Positions 1 through 7,138 of a stretch of 10,493 nucleotides of DNA are shown here, in pieces. Made by a program: the position numbers and the translations under genes. The DNA lies in the NCBI GenBank assembly GCA_002402755.1, contig DHGK01000344.1, forward strand, positions 7,386 through 17,878, read 5' to 3'. The notes under the pieces are model-generated. The model was not told where the DNA came from. It saw only the letters and a list, made by a program, of their open reading frames with translations, and searched no databases. This DNA comes from Planctomycetes bacterium UBA4800. GTDB taxonomy: Bacteria; Planctomycetota; UBA8108; UBA8890; UBA8898. Each line of letters starts with the position of its first letter. The stretch's first letter is position 1.

Positions 1-21
1 AAACGCCGGCTACGGCCGGCG
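1..21 (-). terminator. Possible terminator hairpin after the M16 peptidase gene
   Basis: A perfect 7-bp inverted repeat, CGCCGGC (4-10) and GCCGGCG (15-21), encloses a 4-base loop. Read leftward, the hairpin is followed by TTT at 3-1, where the window ends, so the full T-tract cannot be seen. It lies about 75 bases after the M16 stop codon, a plausible place for an intrinsic terminator. A leftward -10-like box at 57-62 lies between that stop and the hairpin, so it could instead be a leader hairpin of the next gene. Confidence 0.4.
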
Positions 22-56
22 CCCGGGGGGCCATGGGTTCACCGAATGTGCACCGC

Positions 57-85
57 ATTATAGCGTCCGCCGCGCCCGGCGGCAG
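57..85 (-). promoter_or_regulatory. Possible leftward sigma-70 promoter with a consensus -10 box
   Basis: Read leftward, a perfect TATAAT occupies 62-57, which stands out in such GC-rich DNA. With a 17-bp spacer the -35 position (85-80) reads CTGCCG, only 3 of 6 matches to TTGACA. The start point would be near 50, in the gap after the M16 stop, so it could drive a gene beyond the left edge. The weak -35 and the unseen downstream gene keep confidence low. Confidence 0.3.
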
Positions 86-94
86 GGTTCCTCC

Positions 95-2713
95 TCACGC
101 CTCCGCGCCCGCGATCACCGCCTCGAAGTCGCGCGGGTCGAAGAACCGCGCCGCCGCGGCGTTCACCGCCGCCCGCGGCGCCGCCTTGACGGCGCGGATG
201 CACGCGCCCGCGTGCGTTACCGGAAGGCCGCGCGCCGCCAGGTCGGCGAGCAGATCGGCGCGCCCCGCCGCCGTCTCGGCGTGCTCGATCAGCCCCGCGA
301 CGATCGCCGCCTTCGCCAGATCGATCTCGCGCGCGCTCGCCCCGCCTGCGCACAGCCGCCGCAGCACGGCCGCGATCTCGCGCCGCGCGGCGGCGGCGCG
401 GCGGGGATCGACGCCCGCGTGAATCGCCACGTGGCGCGCGCCGGCCAGGCTCTCGACATGCGAGGTCGCGTAGTACGCCAGGCCGCGCTCGGTTCTGAGC
501 CGCGCGCCGAGGCGGCCCATGAGCACGATGCGGCCGAGCACGTGCTCGGCAATGTGGATCGCCGGGACGGCCGGATCGTCGCCCGGCGGCAGCAGCCTCC
601 CGAAGGCGACATCGGCCTGCGGCTTCCCCGGCAGCACGGCGCGCCGGACGCGCGGCGCGCGGGCGCGTACGGCAGGCAGCGGCCCCTGCGGCGCCGCCCC
701 GCGCCAGCCGCGCGCCGCACGCTCGACCATGCGCGCGAGCGCGGACGCCTCGCACGCGCCGCACGCGACCAGCGTGCTTCCCTCGGGACGCCACGTCCTC
801 TCCCTGAAGGCGCGCAGCGCGGCCCGATCGAGCGCGAAGCCCGCGTCGGGGCCGAGCGCGTGGGCCGCGTACGGGTGGCCGCGATAGAGCGCCTCGACGA
901 GCCGCCGCCCGGCGACCGCGGCCGGGTCTTCCAGCGCGCTTGCGCGCTCGTGCGCCATCCGCCGGTGTTCCTCGGCAACCTCGCCGGCGGGCATGAGCGG
1001 CTCGCGCGCGAGCGAGAAGAGGACCGGCACGAGGATGGGCAGGGCATCGCCCGGCGCCGACAGCACGATGCAGGCCGCATCCTTGCCCGCGCCGGCCGCG
1101 ATCCAGGCTCCCGTCCGGTCGAGCGTGTTCCACAGCCGCCGCTTCCCGTAGCGCGCGCTGCCGGCAAGGACGGACCGCGCCGCGAGTTCGGCCAGCCCCT
1201 CGCCCCCTCCCTGGTGCGCGCAGCCGGCGGGCATAAGCAGGCGCAGCGACGCCGTGCGCGCTCGCGGCATCGCGGCAACGACAATGCGCAGCCCGCAGGA
1301 GGCCTCGATCGTCTCGGCGTTCAGGTCGAAGTCCGGGAGGCGCGCCGCACGCACGGCGGGAAGCCGCGGCCGCGACCGCACGGGGGGCGGCGGCGCCGGC
1401 GCGGGCGGCATGCGCACCCACGCGGGCACGGGGCGCGGCGCCGGCTGCGGCACGAACCGGCCGATCACGGCATCGTCCTCCGTGCAGTAGCGCGCGGCCG
1501 CCGCGCGCACGTCCTCGACGCCCGCGCACAGCACCGCGCGCCTCAGTCCGCGCCACATGCCCGCCCGGCCGATCGACGCGAAGTACCCGAGGTTGTCGGC
1601 GACCTGCTCGATCGACTCCTCCTCCTCGGCGAACGCCGCGGCGAATTCCGCCTTGACGCATGCAAGCTCGCCCGCGCCCGGTCCCCGGCGCGCGAGCGTG
1701 CGCAGCGTGCGCGCGAGCGCCCGTTCGGCGCGGTCGAAGTCCTTCGCGCGGTGGAGCGCCGCAACGATCGTCAGGAGATAGGGATCGCGCGCCGGCGAGA
1801 AGACGCACTTGACGCGCGCCGCGATGCCGGGCTCGACGAGCGCCCGGTACAGGCGCGACGAGCGCCGCGTCGACCCGTACGATCCGTGGCCGAACCCGAT
1901 GACGTCGCCGCCCGCGAGCACGCCGCGGAGCGCGAGGACGCCCGCCAGATCGCGCGCCCCGGCGCCCGGCGCGTGATACGCGACGGCGAGGTACGGCACC
2001 TCGCCCACGTCGCGCACGGTGACGCGGCGCTGTCCCCGCGGCGGCTCCTCGGCGGTGCGGCGCCGCGGGGGCGGCGCGCCGCCCGGGAGGCGGCCGAAGC
2101 GGCGGCGGATCCTCGCGATGAGATCGGGCCACTCGAAATCCCCGGCGACGACGAGGACGGCGTTGCGCGGCACGAAGCGCCGCGCGTGGAATTCGCGCAG
2201 CGCCTCGGCCGTCATGGTCCTGAGATCTCCCGCCATGCCGATCGTCGGCCAGCGGTACCCGTGCGCCGTGAAGGCGGCGAGCTGCACCTCGTCGCAGAGC
2301 AGCGTCTCGGGATCGTTGCGGCCGCCCTCGTGCTCCGCGATGATCACGCCGCGCTCGGCCTCGATGCCGCCCGCGTCGTACCGCATGGCGTGCATGCGCT
2401 CGGCCTCGACCCTGAGCGCGTCATCCAGCCCCGCGCTCAGGACGATGCTGTAGTGCGCCGTGGTGTCGAGCCAGGTGTAGCCGTTCGTGTGCCCGCCCCA
2501 GGCCGCGAGCACGGCATCGATGTCGCCCTCGCCGGGGAACGCGCGGCTCTTCTTGAAGTTCATGTGCTCGCAGAAGTGGCTCGCGCCGGTCAGCCCCTGG
2601 ACCTCGTCGCCCGAACCGGTGCCGAACACGCTCCAGACCGTGACGAGCGGAACGCCGCGGCGCTCCTCGGCAATGACGCGCAGGCCGTTGGCAAGCGTGC
2701 ACTCGCGGTACAT
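95..2713 (-). CDS. M16 family zinc metallopeptidase, fused active and inactive halves
   Basis: This 872-residue protein is a pitrilysin/insulinase-type (M16) peptidase made of two M16 units in one chain. The first unit carries the inverted zinc motif H46-F-C-E49-H50. E127, 77 residues after H50, fits the third zinc ligand. The second unit starts near residue 465. At the matching place it reads GLAELAAR (506-513), so HxxEH has become ExxAR and no zinc site remains; the usual C-terminal signature survives as LRTERGLAYY (739-748). M16 peptidases normally form a clamshell of one active and one inactive half, so the fusion makes biological sense. A Pro/Arg-rich linker (about 423-455) joins the halves. 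No signal peptide is visible, so it is probably cytoplasmic. I chose ATG at 2713 because GGAGG lies about 9 bases upstream and the family begins with a short lead into NGLRV; an in-frame start at 2773 lacks this support. The gene follows the glycosyltransferase after 90 bp on the same strand. The substrate is unknown. Confidence 0.9.
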   Translation of the reverse strand: MYRECTLANGLRVIAEERRGVPLVTVWSVFGTGSGDEVQGLTGASHFCEHMNFKKSRAFPGEGDIDAVLAAWGGHTNGYTWLDTTAHYSIVLSAGLDDALRVEAERMHAMRYDAGGIEAERGVIIAEHEGGRNDPETLLCDEVQLAAFTAHGYRWPTIGMAGDLRTMTAEALREFHARRFVPRNAVLVVAGDFEWPDLIARIRRRFGRLPGGAPPPRRRTAEEPPRGQRRVTVRDVGEVPYLAVAYHAPGAGARDLAGVLALRGVLAGGDVIGFGHGSYGSTRRSSRLYRALVEPGIAARVKCVFSPARDPYLLTIVAALHRAKDFDRAERALARTLRTLARRGPGAGELACVKAEFAAAFAEEEESIEQVADNLGYFASIGRAGMWRGLRRAVLCAGVEDVRAAAARYCTEDDAVIGRFVPQPAPRPVPAWVRMPPAPAPPPPVRSRPRLPAVRAARLPDFDLNAETIEASCGLRIVVAAMPRARTASLRLLMPAGCAHQGGGEGLAELAARSVLAGSARYGKRRLWNTLDRTGAWIAAGAGKDAACIVLSAPGDALPILVPVLFSLAREPLMPAGEVAEEHRRMAHERASALEDPAAVAGRRLVEALYRGHPYAAHALGPDAGFALDRAALRAFRERTWRPEGSTLVACGACEASALARMVERAARGWRGAAPQGPLPAVRARAPRVRRAVLPGKPQADVAFGRLLPPGDDPAVPAIHIAEHVLGRIVLMGRLGARLRTERGLAYYATSHVESLAGARHVAIHAGVDPRRAAAARREIAAVLRRLCAGGASAREIDLAKAAIVAGLIEHAETAAGRADLLADLAARGLPVTHAGACIRAVKAAPRAAVNAAAARFFDPRDFEAVIAGAEA

Positions 2714-2803
2714 TTCGCGGACACCTCCCGAGAACCACGAGACGACGGTAGCGCGCGGCCTCCCGCGGCGCAAGCGCGCGCCGGGGGCGACACCGGGCGA
2801 GCA

Positions 2804-4402
2804 TCACACCGCCGGCGGCGGCCCGGACCGCGCCGGCGTGTTGCGCGCGTACGCGAGAAGCTCGCCGAGAAGGCCCGTCACGAAGAGCTGGATGCCCGCA
2901 ACCGCGAGGCCGAGCGCAAGCTCCATCAGGAAGTAGCGGCGCATGCCCGCGATCGCGCTCAGCTTGACGGCGATGCCGAGCGCGAGCCCCGCGAAGGCGG
3001 TCAGGCCGCCCGCCGCCCCGAAGAAGTGGAGCGGCCGCGCGTGGTAGCGCGCCAGGAAGAAGAGCGGAAAGTGGCGCAGGACGACCAGGAACCGCGCCCG
3101 CCGCGGCATCTCGACGCCCGCGTTCACGCACCTGACGGCGGCTCCCTGCCCCGCGAACCAGGCCTCCAGCTCCCCGCCCGACCGCGGCGTTCCCGGGAAA
3201 TCGACAAGCAGGGCGCCGCGCGCCGCCCAGGCAGCCCCGGATGCGCCGGTCACCGCCTGCACCGGTCCCGCGCGCACGCGCGCCGCGATCTCCGGGATGT
3301 CCCCGAGGCCCTCGGGCGCGATGACGAGCGCCGTGCCCGACGCGCCGGCGGCGTCCGTCACCTCGAAAGGCCCGACATTGGCCATGCGCAATGCACCCTC
3401 GATCTCCGAACGGCGCGCGGCCGCCGCGGTGTCCGCACCGCGCGCCGCGAATGCGCCGGCGGGCACGACGGCGAGCGCGGCCGCATCGCGCGGCCGGCCG
3501 CGCGGCCGGCCGCGCCAGATGCTCAGGATCAGCTCGCCGAGAAGACCCGCCGCCACGATCTGGACGCCCGCCAGAAACGCGAGGATCCCGGCCAGGAAGC
3601 GCGGCATGTGCGCGTACGCGCCCGCTTCCGAGAGGAACAGCATTCCCGCGCAGAGGAGAAGCCCCGCGAGCGCCAGCGGCGCGCCCGTCATGGCGAAGGC
3701 GGGGAAGATCCGGCTGCGCCGGCGCGCGAGCAGGGCGACGGTCAGGAGGTCGAAGCCGAAGCGCCACACCCGCTCGATGCCGTAGCGGCTGCGCCCGAAT
3801 TGCCGCGGCCGGTGATGCACCGGGATCTCGGCCACGCGGAACCCGAGGTCGTGCGCGAGGAACGTCGCGAAGCGATGCAGGTCGCCGTACATGCCGAGCG
3901 CGTCGATGACGGCGCGGCGGTAGGCCTTGAATCCGCAGTTGTGGTCGTGCAGATGCGGCCCGAGCACGAACGACCCGACCGCGTTGAAGACGCGCGAGGC
4001 CGCCCGCCGGCGCCAGGGGTCGCGGCGCTCGCGCTTCCATCCGCACACCAGATCGTGGCCGCCGTGGAGCGCCGCCAGGAACCGCGGAATATCCTCCGGG
4101 TCGTCCTGGAGGTCGGCATCGAGCGTGATGACGACCTCCGCCGCGGTCGCCGCGAAGCCGGCCGCGAGCGCCGCCGCCTTGCCCCGCCGGCAGGGAAGCG
4201 TCACGGCGCGGATGCGCCCGTCCTCGGCCGCGAGGGCCGAGAGCACCGCCGGGGTCTCGTCGGTGCTCCCGTCATCGACGACGATGATCTCCCAGGCACG
4301 GGCGCAGCGCGGGAGCACGGCAACGAGCTCCTGCGCCAGCGCGCGCAGCGACGGCGCCTCGTTGTGCGCCGGAATCACCACGCCGATGTCCACGTCCGCC
4401 AT
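2804..4402 (-). CDS. Family 2 glycosyltransferase (DPM/GtrB-like) with duplicated membrane module
   Basis: This 532-residue membrane glycosyltransferase has a GT-A catalytic domain at about 1-230: VVIPAHNEAP (8-17), VDDGS (42-46), the metal/nucleotide site DADLQDD (95-101), DHNCGFKAYRR (153-163) and HRPRQFGRSRYG (197-208). These are hallmarks of dolichyl- or polyprenyl-phosphate sugar transferases, which load a sugar from a nucleotide donor onto a lipid carrier at the inner membrane face. Two predicted helices follow (about 233-257 and 268-294). Such proteins usually end here, at roughly 300-350 residues. This one continues with an RGRP linker, a soluble stretch of about 100 residues (about 337-436) that I do not recognise, and a second helix pair (about 457-482 and 488-516) resembling the first: GVQIVAAGLLGEL (279-291) against GIQLFVTGLLGEL (503-515). 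ATG 4402 has GGGAG six bases upstream; the open frame extends further up but without family similarity. It lies upstream of the M16 gene. The sugar and acceptor are unknown. Confidence 0.88.
   Translation of the reverse strand: MADVDIGVVIPAHNEAPSLRALAQELVAVLPRCARAWEIIVVDDGSTDETPAVLSALAAEDGRIRAVTLPCRRGKAAALAAGFAATAAEVVITLDADLQDDPEDIPRFLAALHGGHDLVCGWKRERRDPWRRRAASRVFNAVGSFVLGPHLHDHNCGFKAYRRAVIDALGMYGDLHRFATFLAHDLGFRVAEIPVHHRPRQFGRSRYGIERVWRFGFDLLTVALLARRRSRIFPAFAMTGAPLALAGLLLCAGMLFLSEAGAYAHMPRFLAGILAFLAGVQIVAAGLLGELILSIWRGRPRGRPRDAAALAVVPAGAFAARGADTAAAARRSEIEGALRMANVGPFEVTDAAGASGTALVIAPEGLGDIPEIAARVRAGPVQAVTGASGAAWAARGALLVDFPGTPRSGGELEAWFAGQGAAVRCVNAGVEMPRRARFLVVLRHFPLFFLARYHARPLHFFGAAGGLTAFAGLALGIAVKLSAIAGMRRYFLMELALGLAVAGIQLFVTGLLGELLAYARNTPARSGPPPAV
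3488..3515. repeat. 28-bp perfect palindrome inside the glycosyltransferase gene
   Basis: The 12-bp unit GCGCGGCCGGCC occurs twice in tandem (3488-3499 and 3500-3511), followed by GCGC, and the whole 28 bp equals its own reverse complement. It encodes the Arg/Gly/Pro-rich linker (about residues 296-305) immediately after the second predicted membrane helix. It may be a simple by-product of RGRP repeats in GC-rich DNA, or a strong mRNA hairpin at the junction between the helix pair and the extra domain. Confidence 0.85.
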
Positions 4403-4486
4403 GCGCGGCTCCCATCGTTCCGATGCCGCGCGCCCGCGGGGCTCTGCCGCCGCCCCCGCCGGCGCGCGCGCCTCCAATACCACCAT

Positions 4487-4567
4487 CTTCGGAAGGAAAA
4501 GGGAAGCTCCGCGCGTTTCGGCCCCCGTGCGACCGCCGGGGGTTTGACATTTCCCGCCTTCCGAAGG
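4487..4567. promoter_or_regulatory. Paired palindromic elements, candidate operators
   Basis: A perfect palindrome CCTTC-C-GAAGG (4557-4567) sits in the spacer between the -35 and -10 boxes of the rightward promoter. A second copy, CTTCGGAAGG (4487-4496), is the exact reverse complement of 4557-4566. The centres are about 71 bp apart, close to seven helical turns. A dyad between promoter boxes plus an upstream copy on the same DNA face is the usual arrangement for a repressor that loops DNA. No regulator gene lies in the window, so the binding protein is unknown, and 10-11 bp is short enough for chance. Confidence 0.4.
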
Positions 4568-4573
4568 TAAGAT
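4544..4573 (+). promoter_or_regulatory. Sigma-70 promoter of the isomerase-permease operon
   Basis: A perfect -35 box TTGACA (4544-4549) is followed by an 18-bp spacer and TAAGAT (4568-4573), 4 of 6 matches to TATAAT. Transcription should start near 4580, giving a leader of about 45 bases before the ATG at 4626. The local A/T enrichment contrasts with the GC-rich surroundings. The 11-bp palindrome in the spacer suggests that access of RNA polymerase is controlled. Confidence 0.75.
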
Positions 4574-4590
4574 AAGGCCCGCCATTAGGG

Positions 4591-4604
4591 GGGTCACGGG
4601 ACCC
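4591..4604 (+). other. Small leader hairpin upstream of the isomerase ribosome site
   Basis: GGGTC (4591-4595) and GACCC (4600-4604) form a 5-bp stem with an ACGG loop in the predicted untranslated leader. It ends 10 bases before the AGGAGG ribosome binding site (4615-4620). It is too small to be called a riboswitch and may only stabilise the 5' end of the mRNA. Confidence 0.35.
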
Positions 4605-4625
4605 AGGCTGCAACAGGAGGATGAC

Positions 4626-5624
4626 ATGGCCAGACCAGTCACGTTGTTTACCGGACAGTGGGCCGACCTGCCCCTCGAGAAGCTCTGCGAGAAGGCCGCC
4701 GCGTGGGGCTTCGACGGCCTTGAGCTTGCGTGCTGGGGCGATCACTTCGAGATCGACAAGGCGCTTGCCGAGCCCGATTACTGCGACAAGAAGCGGGCGC
4801 TGCTCGAGAAGTACCGCCTGCGGGTCTTCGCCGTGTCGAACCATCTCGCCGGCCAGCTCGTGTGCGATGTCCTGGACAAGCGCCACGAGATGTTCGCGCC
4901 CCCGCAGACGCACGGGAAGTTCGATGCCATGCGCGCGTGGGCCATCGAGGCCATGAAGAACGCCGCCCGGGCCGCGCAGAAGCTCGGCGTGTCGGTGGTG
5001 AACGGCTTCACGGGGTCATCGATCTGGGGCTACATCTACTCGTTTCCGCCGGTCTCCCCCGACATGATCAAGGCCGGGTTCGACGACTTCGCCGAGAAGT
5101 GGAACCCGATCCTGGATGTGTTCGGCGAGTGCGGCGTCAAGTTCGCGCTCGAGGTCCACCCCACCGAGATCGCGTTCGACGCCATCACGGCGGCGCGTGC
5201 GCTCGACGCCGTCGGCCGCCGTCCCGAGTTCGGCTTCAACTTCGATCCCAGCCACCTCCAGTGGCAGGGCTGCGACACCGCGGCGTTCATCCGCGAGTTC
5301 CCGGACCGCATCTACCACGTGCACATGAAGGATGCGGCCGTCAGGATGAACGGCAAGGGCGGCATCCTCGGCTCGCACCTCGATTTCGGCACGCCCGGCC
5401 GCGCCTGGGAATTCCGCAGCCTCGGGCACGGCGACGTGGACTTCGAGGAGATCGTTCGCGCGCTCAACGAGATCGGCTACCAGGGCCCGCTCTCGGTCGA
5501 GTGGGAAGACAGCGGCATGGATCGCGAGCACGGCGCCGCCGAGTCCGCCGAGTTCGTGAAGAATGTGGATTTCAAGCCCTCCGAGAGGGCGTTCGACTCG
5601 GCGTTCGACAGGGACAAGAGATGA
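4626..5624 (+). CDS. Sugar phosphate isomerase/epimerase-like TIM-barrel protein
   Basis: This 332-residue protein belongs to the xylose-isomerase-like / AP-endonuclease-2 TIM-barrel superfamily, whose members use a divalent metal to isomerise or epimerise sugars and related small molecules. The expected metal and substrate residues are present in order: E176 in FALEVHPTE, D207 and H210 in FNFDPSHLQWQG, H233 in YHVHMKD, and E292 in SVEWED. The N-terminal FTGQWADLPLEKL and GFDGLELACWGDHF (28-41) are typical of a subfamily of about 320-340 residues annotated only as sugar phosphate isomerase/epimerase. It is longer than hydroxypyruvate isomerase (about 258 residues). There is no signal peptide, so it is cytoplasmic. 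AGGAGG lies five bases before ATG 4626, a strong start. It is first in a two-gene operon, 12 bp before the NCS1 permease, behind a strong and possibly repressed promoter. The true substrate is unknown; the permease hints at an imported nucleobase-like or small ring compound, or a sugar derived from one. Confidence 0.85.
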   Translation: MARPVTLFTGQWADLPLEKLCEKAAAWGFDGLELACWGDHFEIDKALAEPDYCDKKRALLEKYRLRVFAVSNHLAGQLVCDVLDKRHEMFAPPQTHGKFDAMRAWAIEAMKNAARAAQKLGVSVVNGFTGSSIWGYIYSFPPVSPDMIKAGFDDFAEKWNPILDVFGECGVKFALEVHPTEIAFDAITAARALDAVGRRPEFGFNFDPSHLQWQGCDTAAFIREFPDRIYHVHMKDAAVRMNGKGGILGSHLDFGTPGRAWEFRSLGHGDVDFEEIVRALNEIGYQGPLSVEWEDSGMDREHGAAESAEFVKNVDFKPSERAFDSAFDRDKR

Positions 5625-5636
5625 GTGAGGTGCGCA

Positions 5637-7025
5637 ATGAGTAACGGACAGCTCCCGGACTACATCACGAAGGCGGTGCCGAATCCGCCGACGAACCGTA
5701 CCGCATGGTACAAGAGCACGGCGCCGACGTACGCCGGCATCATGCTATGGTTCGTGTTCTGGCAGGATGTGCCATCGGGCGGCTCGGCCTTGCCGGGCGG
5801 CACGCTGGCCGCGGGGCTGGGAACCGCCCTGCTCGGCCTGGTCGCCGCCGCGCTCATCTGCCATTTCCTCTTCTACCTCGTTCCCGGCCTGCTGGGCATG
5901 AAGACGGGGCTGCCGCTCTACATCGTCGGCACCTCGACGTACGGCGCCAAGGGCGGCTTCGTCATGCCCGGCTTCCTGATGGGAGTGCTTCAGTTCGGCT
6001 GGCTGGGCGTCAACACGTACTTCTCGTCGCTCGCCGTCAACGCCCTGTTCGGCGGGAATCCCACCGTCGCCAAGATCATCATGGTCGTGTGGGCGATCGT
6101 CGCGGCGTTCGTGGGTCTGAAGGGCATCCAGTACGTGGCCAAGGTCGCCACGTTCCTGCCGGCGATTCCGTTCGTCATCCTGATCATCATGTTCTTCACG
6201 ACCGCGGGCGGCCTGGGCGATTTCGATGCCGGCAAGCTCGTCGATGCGGCAAAGGCATCGAACCCCGCCGGCACGGCCGCCCCGCTGGCGGCATTCGGCG
6301 TCTTCGCGCTGATGCTGACGTACATCGTGGGTTTCTTCGCGACGGCCGGCGCCGCCGGCGCCGACTTCGGCATGAACAATCCCGATGCCAAGCACGTGAG
6401 CCGGGGCGGCTTGGTCGGCATCGCCGGCGCCACGATCTTCGCGGGCGGGCTCTCGCTCCTCGTCGCGGCCGGCGCGTTCGGCTTGACCGGCAAGCCCGGC
6501 CTCCAGACGGCATCGACCGGCTTCATGGCCGCGATCACATCCGACGGCGCGGCCAAGTGGATGGCGATCCTGCTCGCCGTGGCGGCCTTCCCGCCCGCGT
6601 GCTTCTCGTCCTTCATCGCCGCCAACAGCTTCAAGACGACGCTTCCCAACGTGAACCCCTTCGTGTCGGTGGGCATCGGCACCGCCGTGAGCATCGTGCT
6701 CGCCGTGACGGGCTGGGCCGGCGATGTCATCATCGTCTTCAAGGTCATCGGCGCGTCCTTCGGGCCGATCTGCGGCGCGATGATGGTCGATTACCTGCTC
6801 TCCGGGAAGCAGTGGTCCGGCCCGCGCGCCGGCTTCAACCCGGCCGGCTGGATCTCGTGGGCGGGCGGCTTCGCGCTCGGCCTGCTCGATATCTTCGGCG
6901 TCATCGCGGTCCCGGCGGCGCCCGTGGTCGCCTTCGTGATCGGCGCTGTCCTGTACTTCGTGCTCGCGAAAGCCGGCGTCCAGTCCGCGGTCATCCCCAT
7001 GCCCGCGGCCGCACCGAAGAACTGA
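5637..7025 (+). CDS. NCS1 family cytosine/purine permease-like symporter
   Basis: This 462-residue integral membrane protein is almost entirely hydrophobic, with about 12 predicted helices. It resembles NCS1 nucleobase:cation symporters such as CodB, which import cytosine, purines, allantoin or hydantoins with H+ or Na+. Supporting signs are the N-terminal RTAWYKSTAPTYAGIMLWF (21-39), the unwound-helix-like segment FFATAGAAGADFGMNNPDA (233-251), and the conserved FGPICGAMMVDYLL (375-388), which matches the family's P-I-x-G-x-x-x-x-D-Y signature. The length is normal for bacterial NCS1. I start at ATG 5637, where GAGGTG lies a few bases upstream; an in-frame GTG at 5625 would add four residues but sits directly after the isomerase stop. 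The 12-bp gap and a terminator only after this gene make a two-gene operon very likely. The sequence does not reveal whether it carries a nucleobase or another small ring compound. Confidence 0.88.
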   Translation: MSNGQLPDYITKAVPNPPTNRTAWYKSTAPTYAGIMLWFVFWQDVPSGGSALPGGTLAAGLGTALLGLVAAALICHFLFYLVPGLLGMKTGLPLYIVGTSTYGAKGGFVMPGFLMGVLQFGWLGVNTYFSSLAVNALFGGNPTVAKIIMVVWAIVAAFVGLKGIQYVAKVATFLPAIPFVILIIMFFTTAGGLGDFDAGKLVDAAKASNPAGTAAPLAAFGVFALMLTYIVGFFATAGAAGADFGMNNPDAKHVSRGGLVGIAGATIFAGGLSLLVAAGAFGLTGKPGLQTASTGFMAAITSDGAAKWMAILLAVAAFPPACFSSFIAANSFKTTLPNVNPFVSVGIGTAVSIVLAVTGWAGDVIIVFKVIGASFGPICGAMMVDYLLSGKQWSGPRAGFNPAGWISWAGGFALGLLDIFGVIAVPAAPVVAFVIGAVLYFVLAKAGVQSAVIPMPAAAPKN

Positions 7026-7050
7026 TCCTCGCCGCAATCGCGGAACGCAT

Positions 7051-7087
7051 CGAGGGCCGCCTCCCCGGAGGCGGCCCTCGGCGTTTC
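7051..7087 (+). terminator. Strong intrinsic terminator of the isomerase-permease operon
   Basis: A perfect 14-bp GC-rich inverted repeat starts 26 bases after the permease stop. The arms are CGAGGGCCGCCTCC (7051-7064) and GGAGGCGGCCCTCG (7067-7080), with only CC between them, so in RNA the innermost pairs open into the loop. The downstream tract is short (GCGTTTC), as is common in very GC-rich genomes. Confidence 0.85.
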
Positions 7088-7138
7088 CGCGCCCGGCTCG
7101 CCGTCTCCGGATTGCGGGACTTCTGCCGGTTCAGTGCC

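Noticed and set aside
39..2132. A 697-codon minus-strand frame overlapping the M16 gene
   Set aside because: It is out of frame with the M16 gene and its translation is low-complexity Arg/Ala/Gly sequence, a typical shadow in GC-rich DNA.
2714..2773. Earlier in-frame ATG for the M16 peptidase at 2773
   Set aside because: It would add 20 residues with no family match, and the ATG at 2713 has a GGAGG ribosome site at proper distance.
212..4570. A 1452-codon open frame on the plus strand opposite the M16 and glycosyltransferase genes
   Set aside because: Its translation is Arg/Ala/Gly/His-rich without any family motif. It exists because GC-rich codon use on the minus strand removes stop codons from the opposing frame, and two genes with clear catalytic motifs occupy the same DNA.
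4580..4625. Riboswitch in the isomerase leader
   Set aside because: The leader is only about 45 bases with a single 5-bp hairpin, too small for any known riboswitch aptamer, and no known core motif is visible.
4403..4642. Longer N terminus for the glycosyltransferase, starting at 4642
   Set aside because: The extra 80 residues have no similarity to the family and overlap the rightward promoter and isomerase start. ATG 4402 has a ribosome site and opens directly into the GT2 fold.
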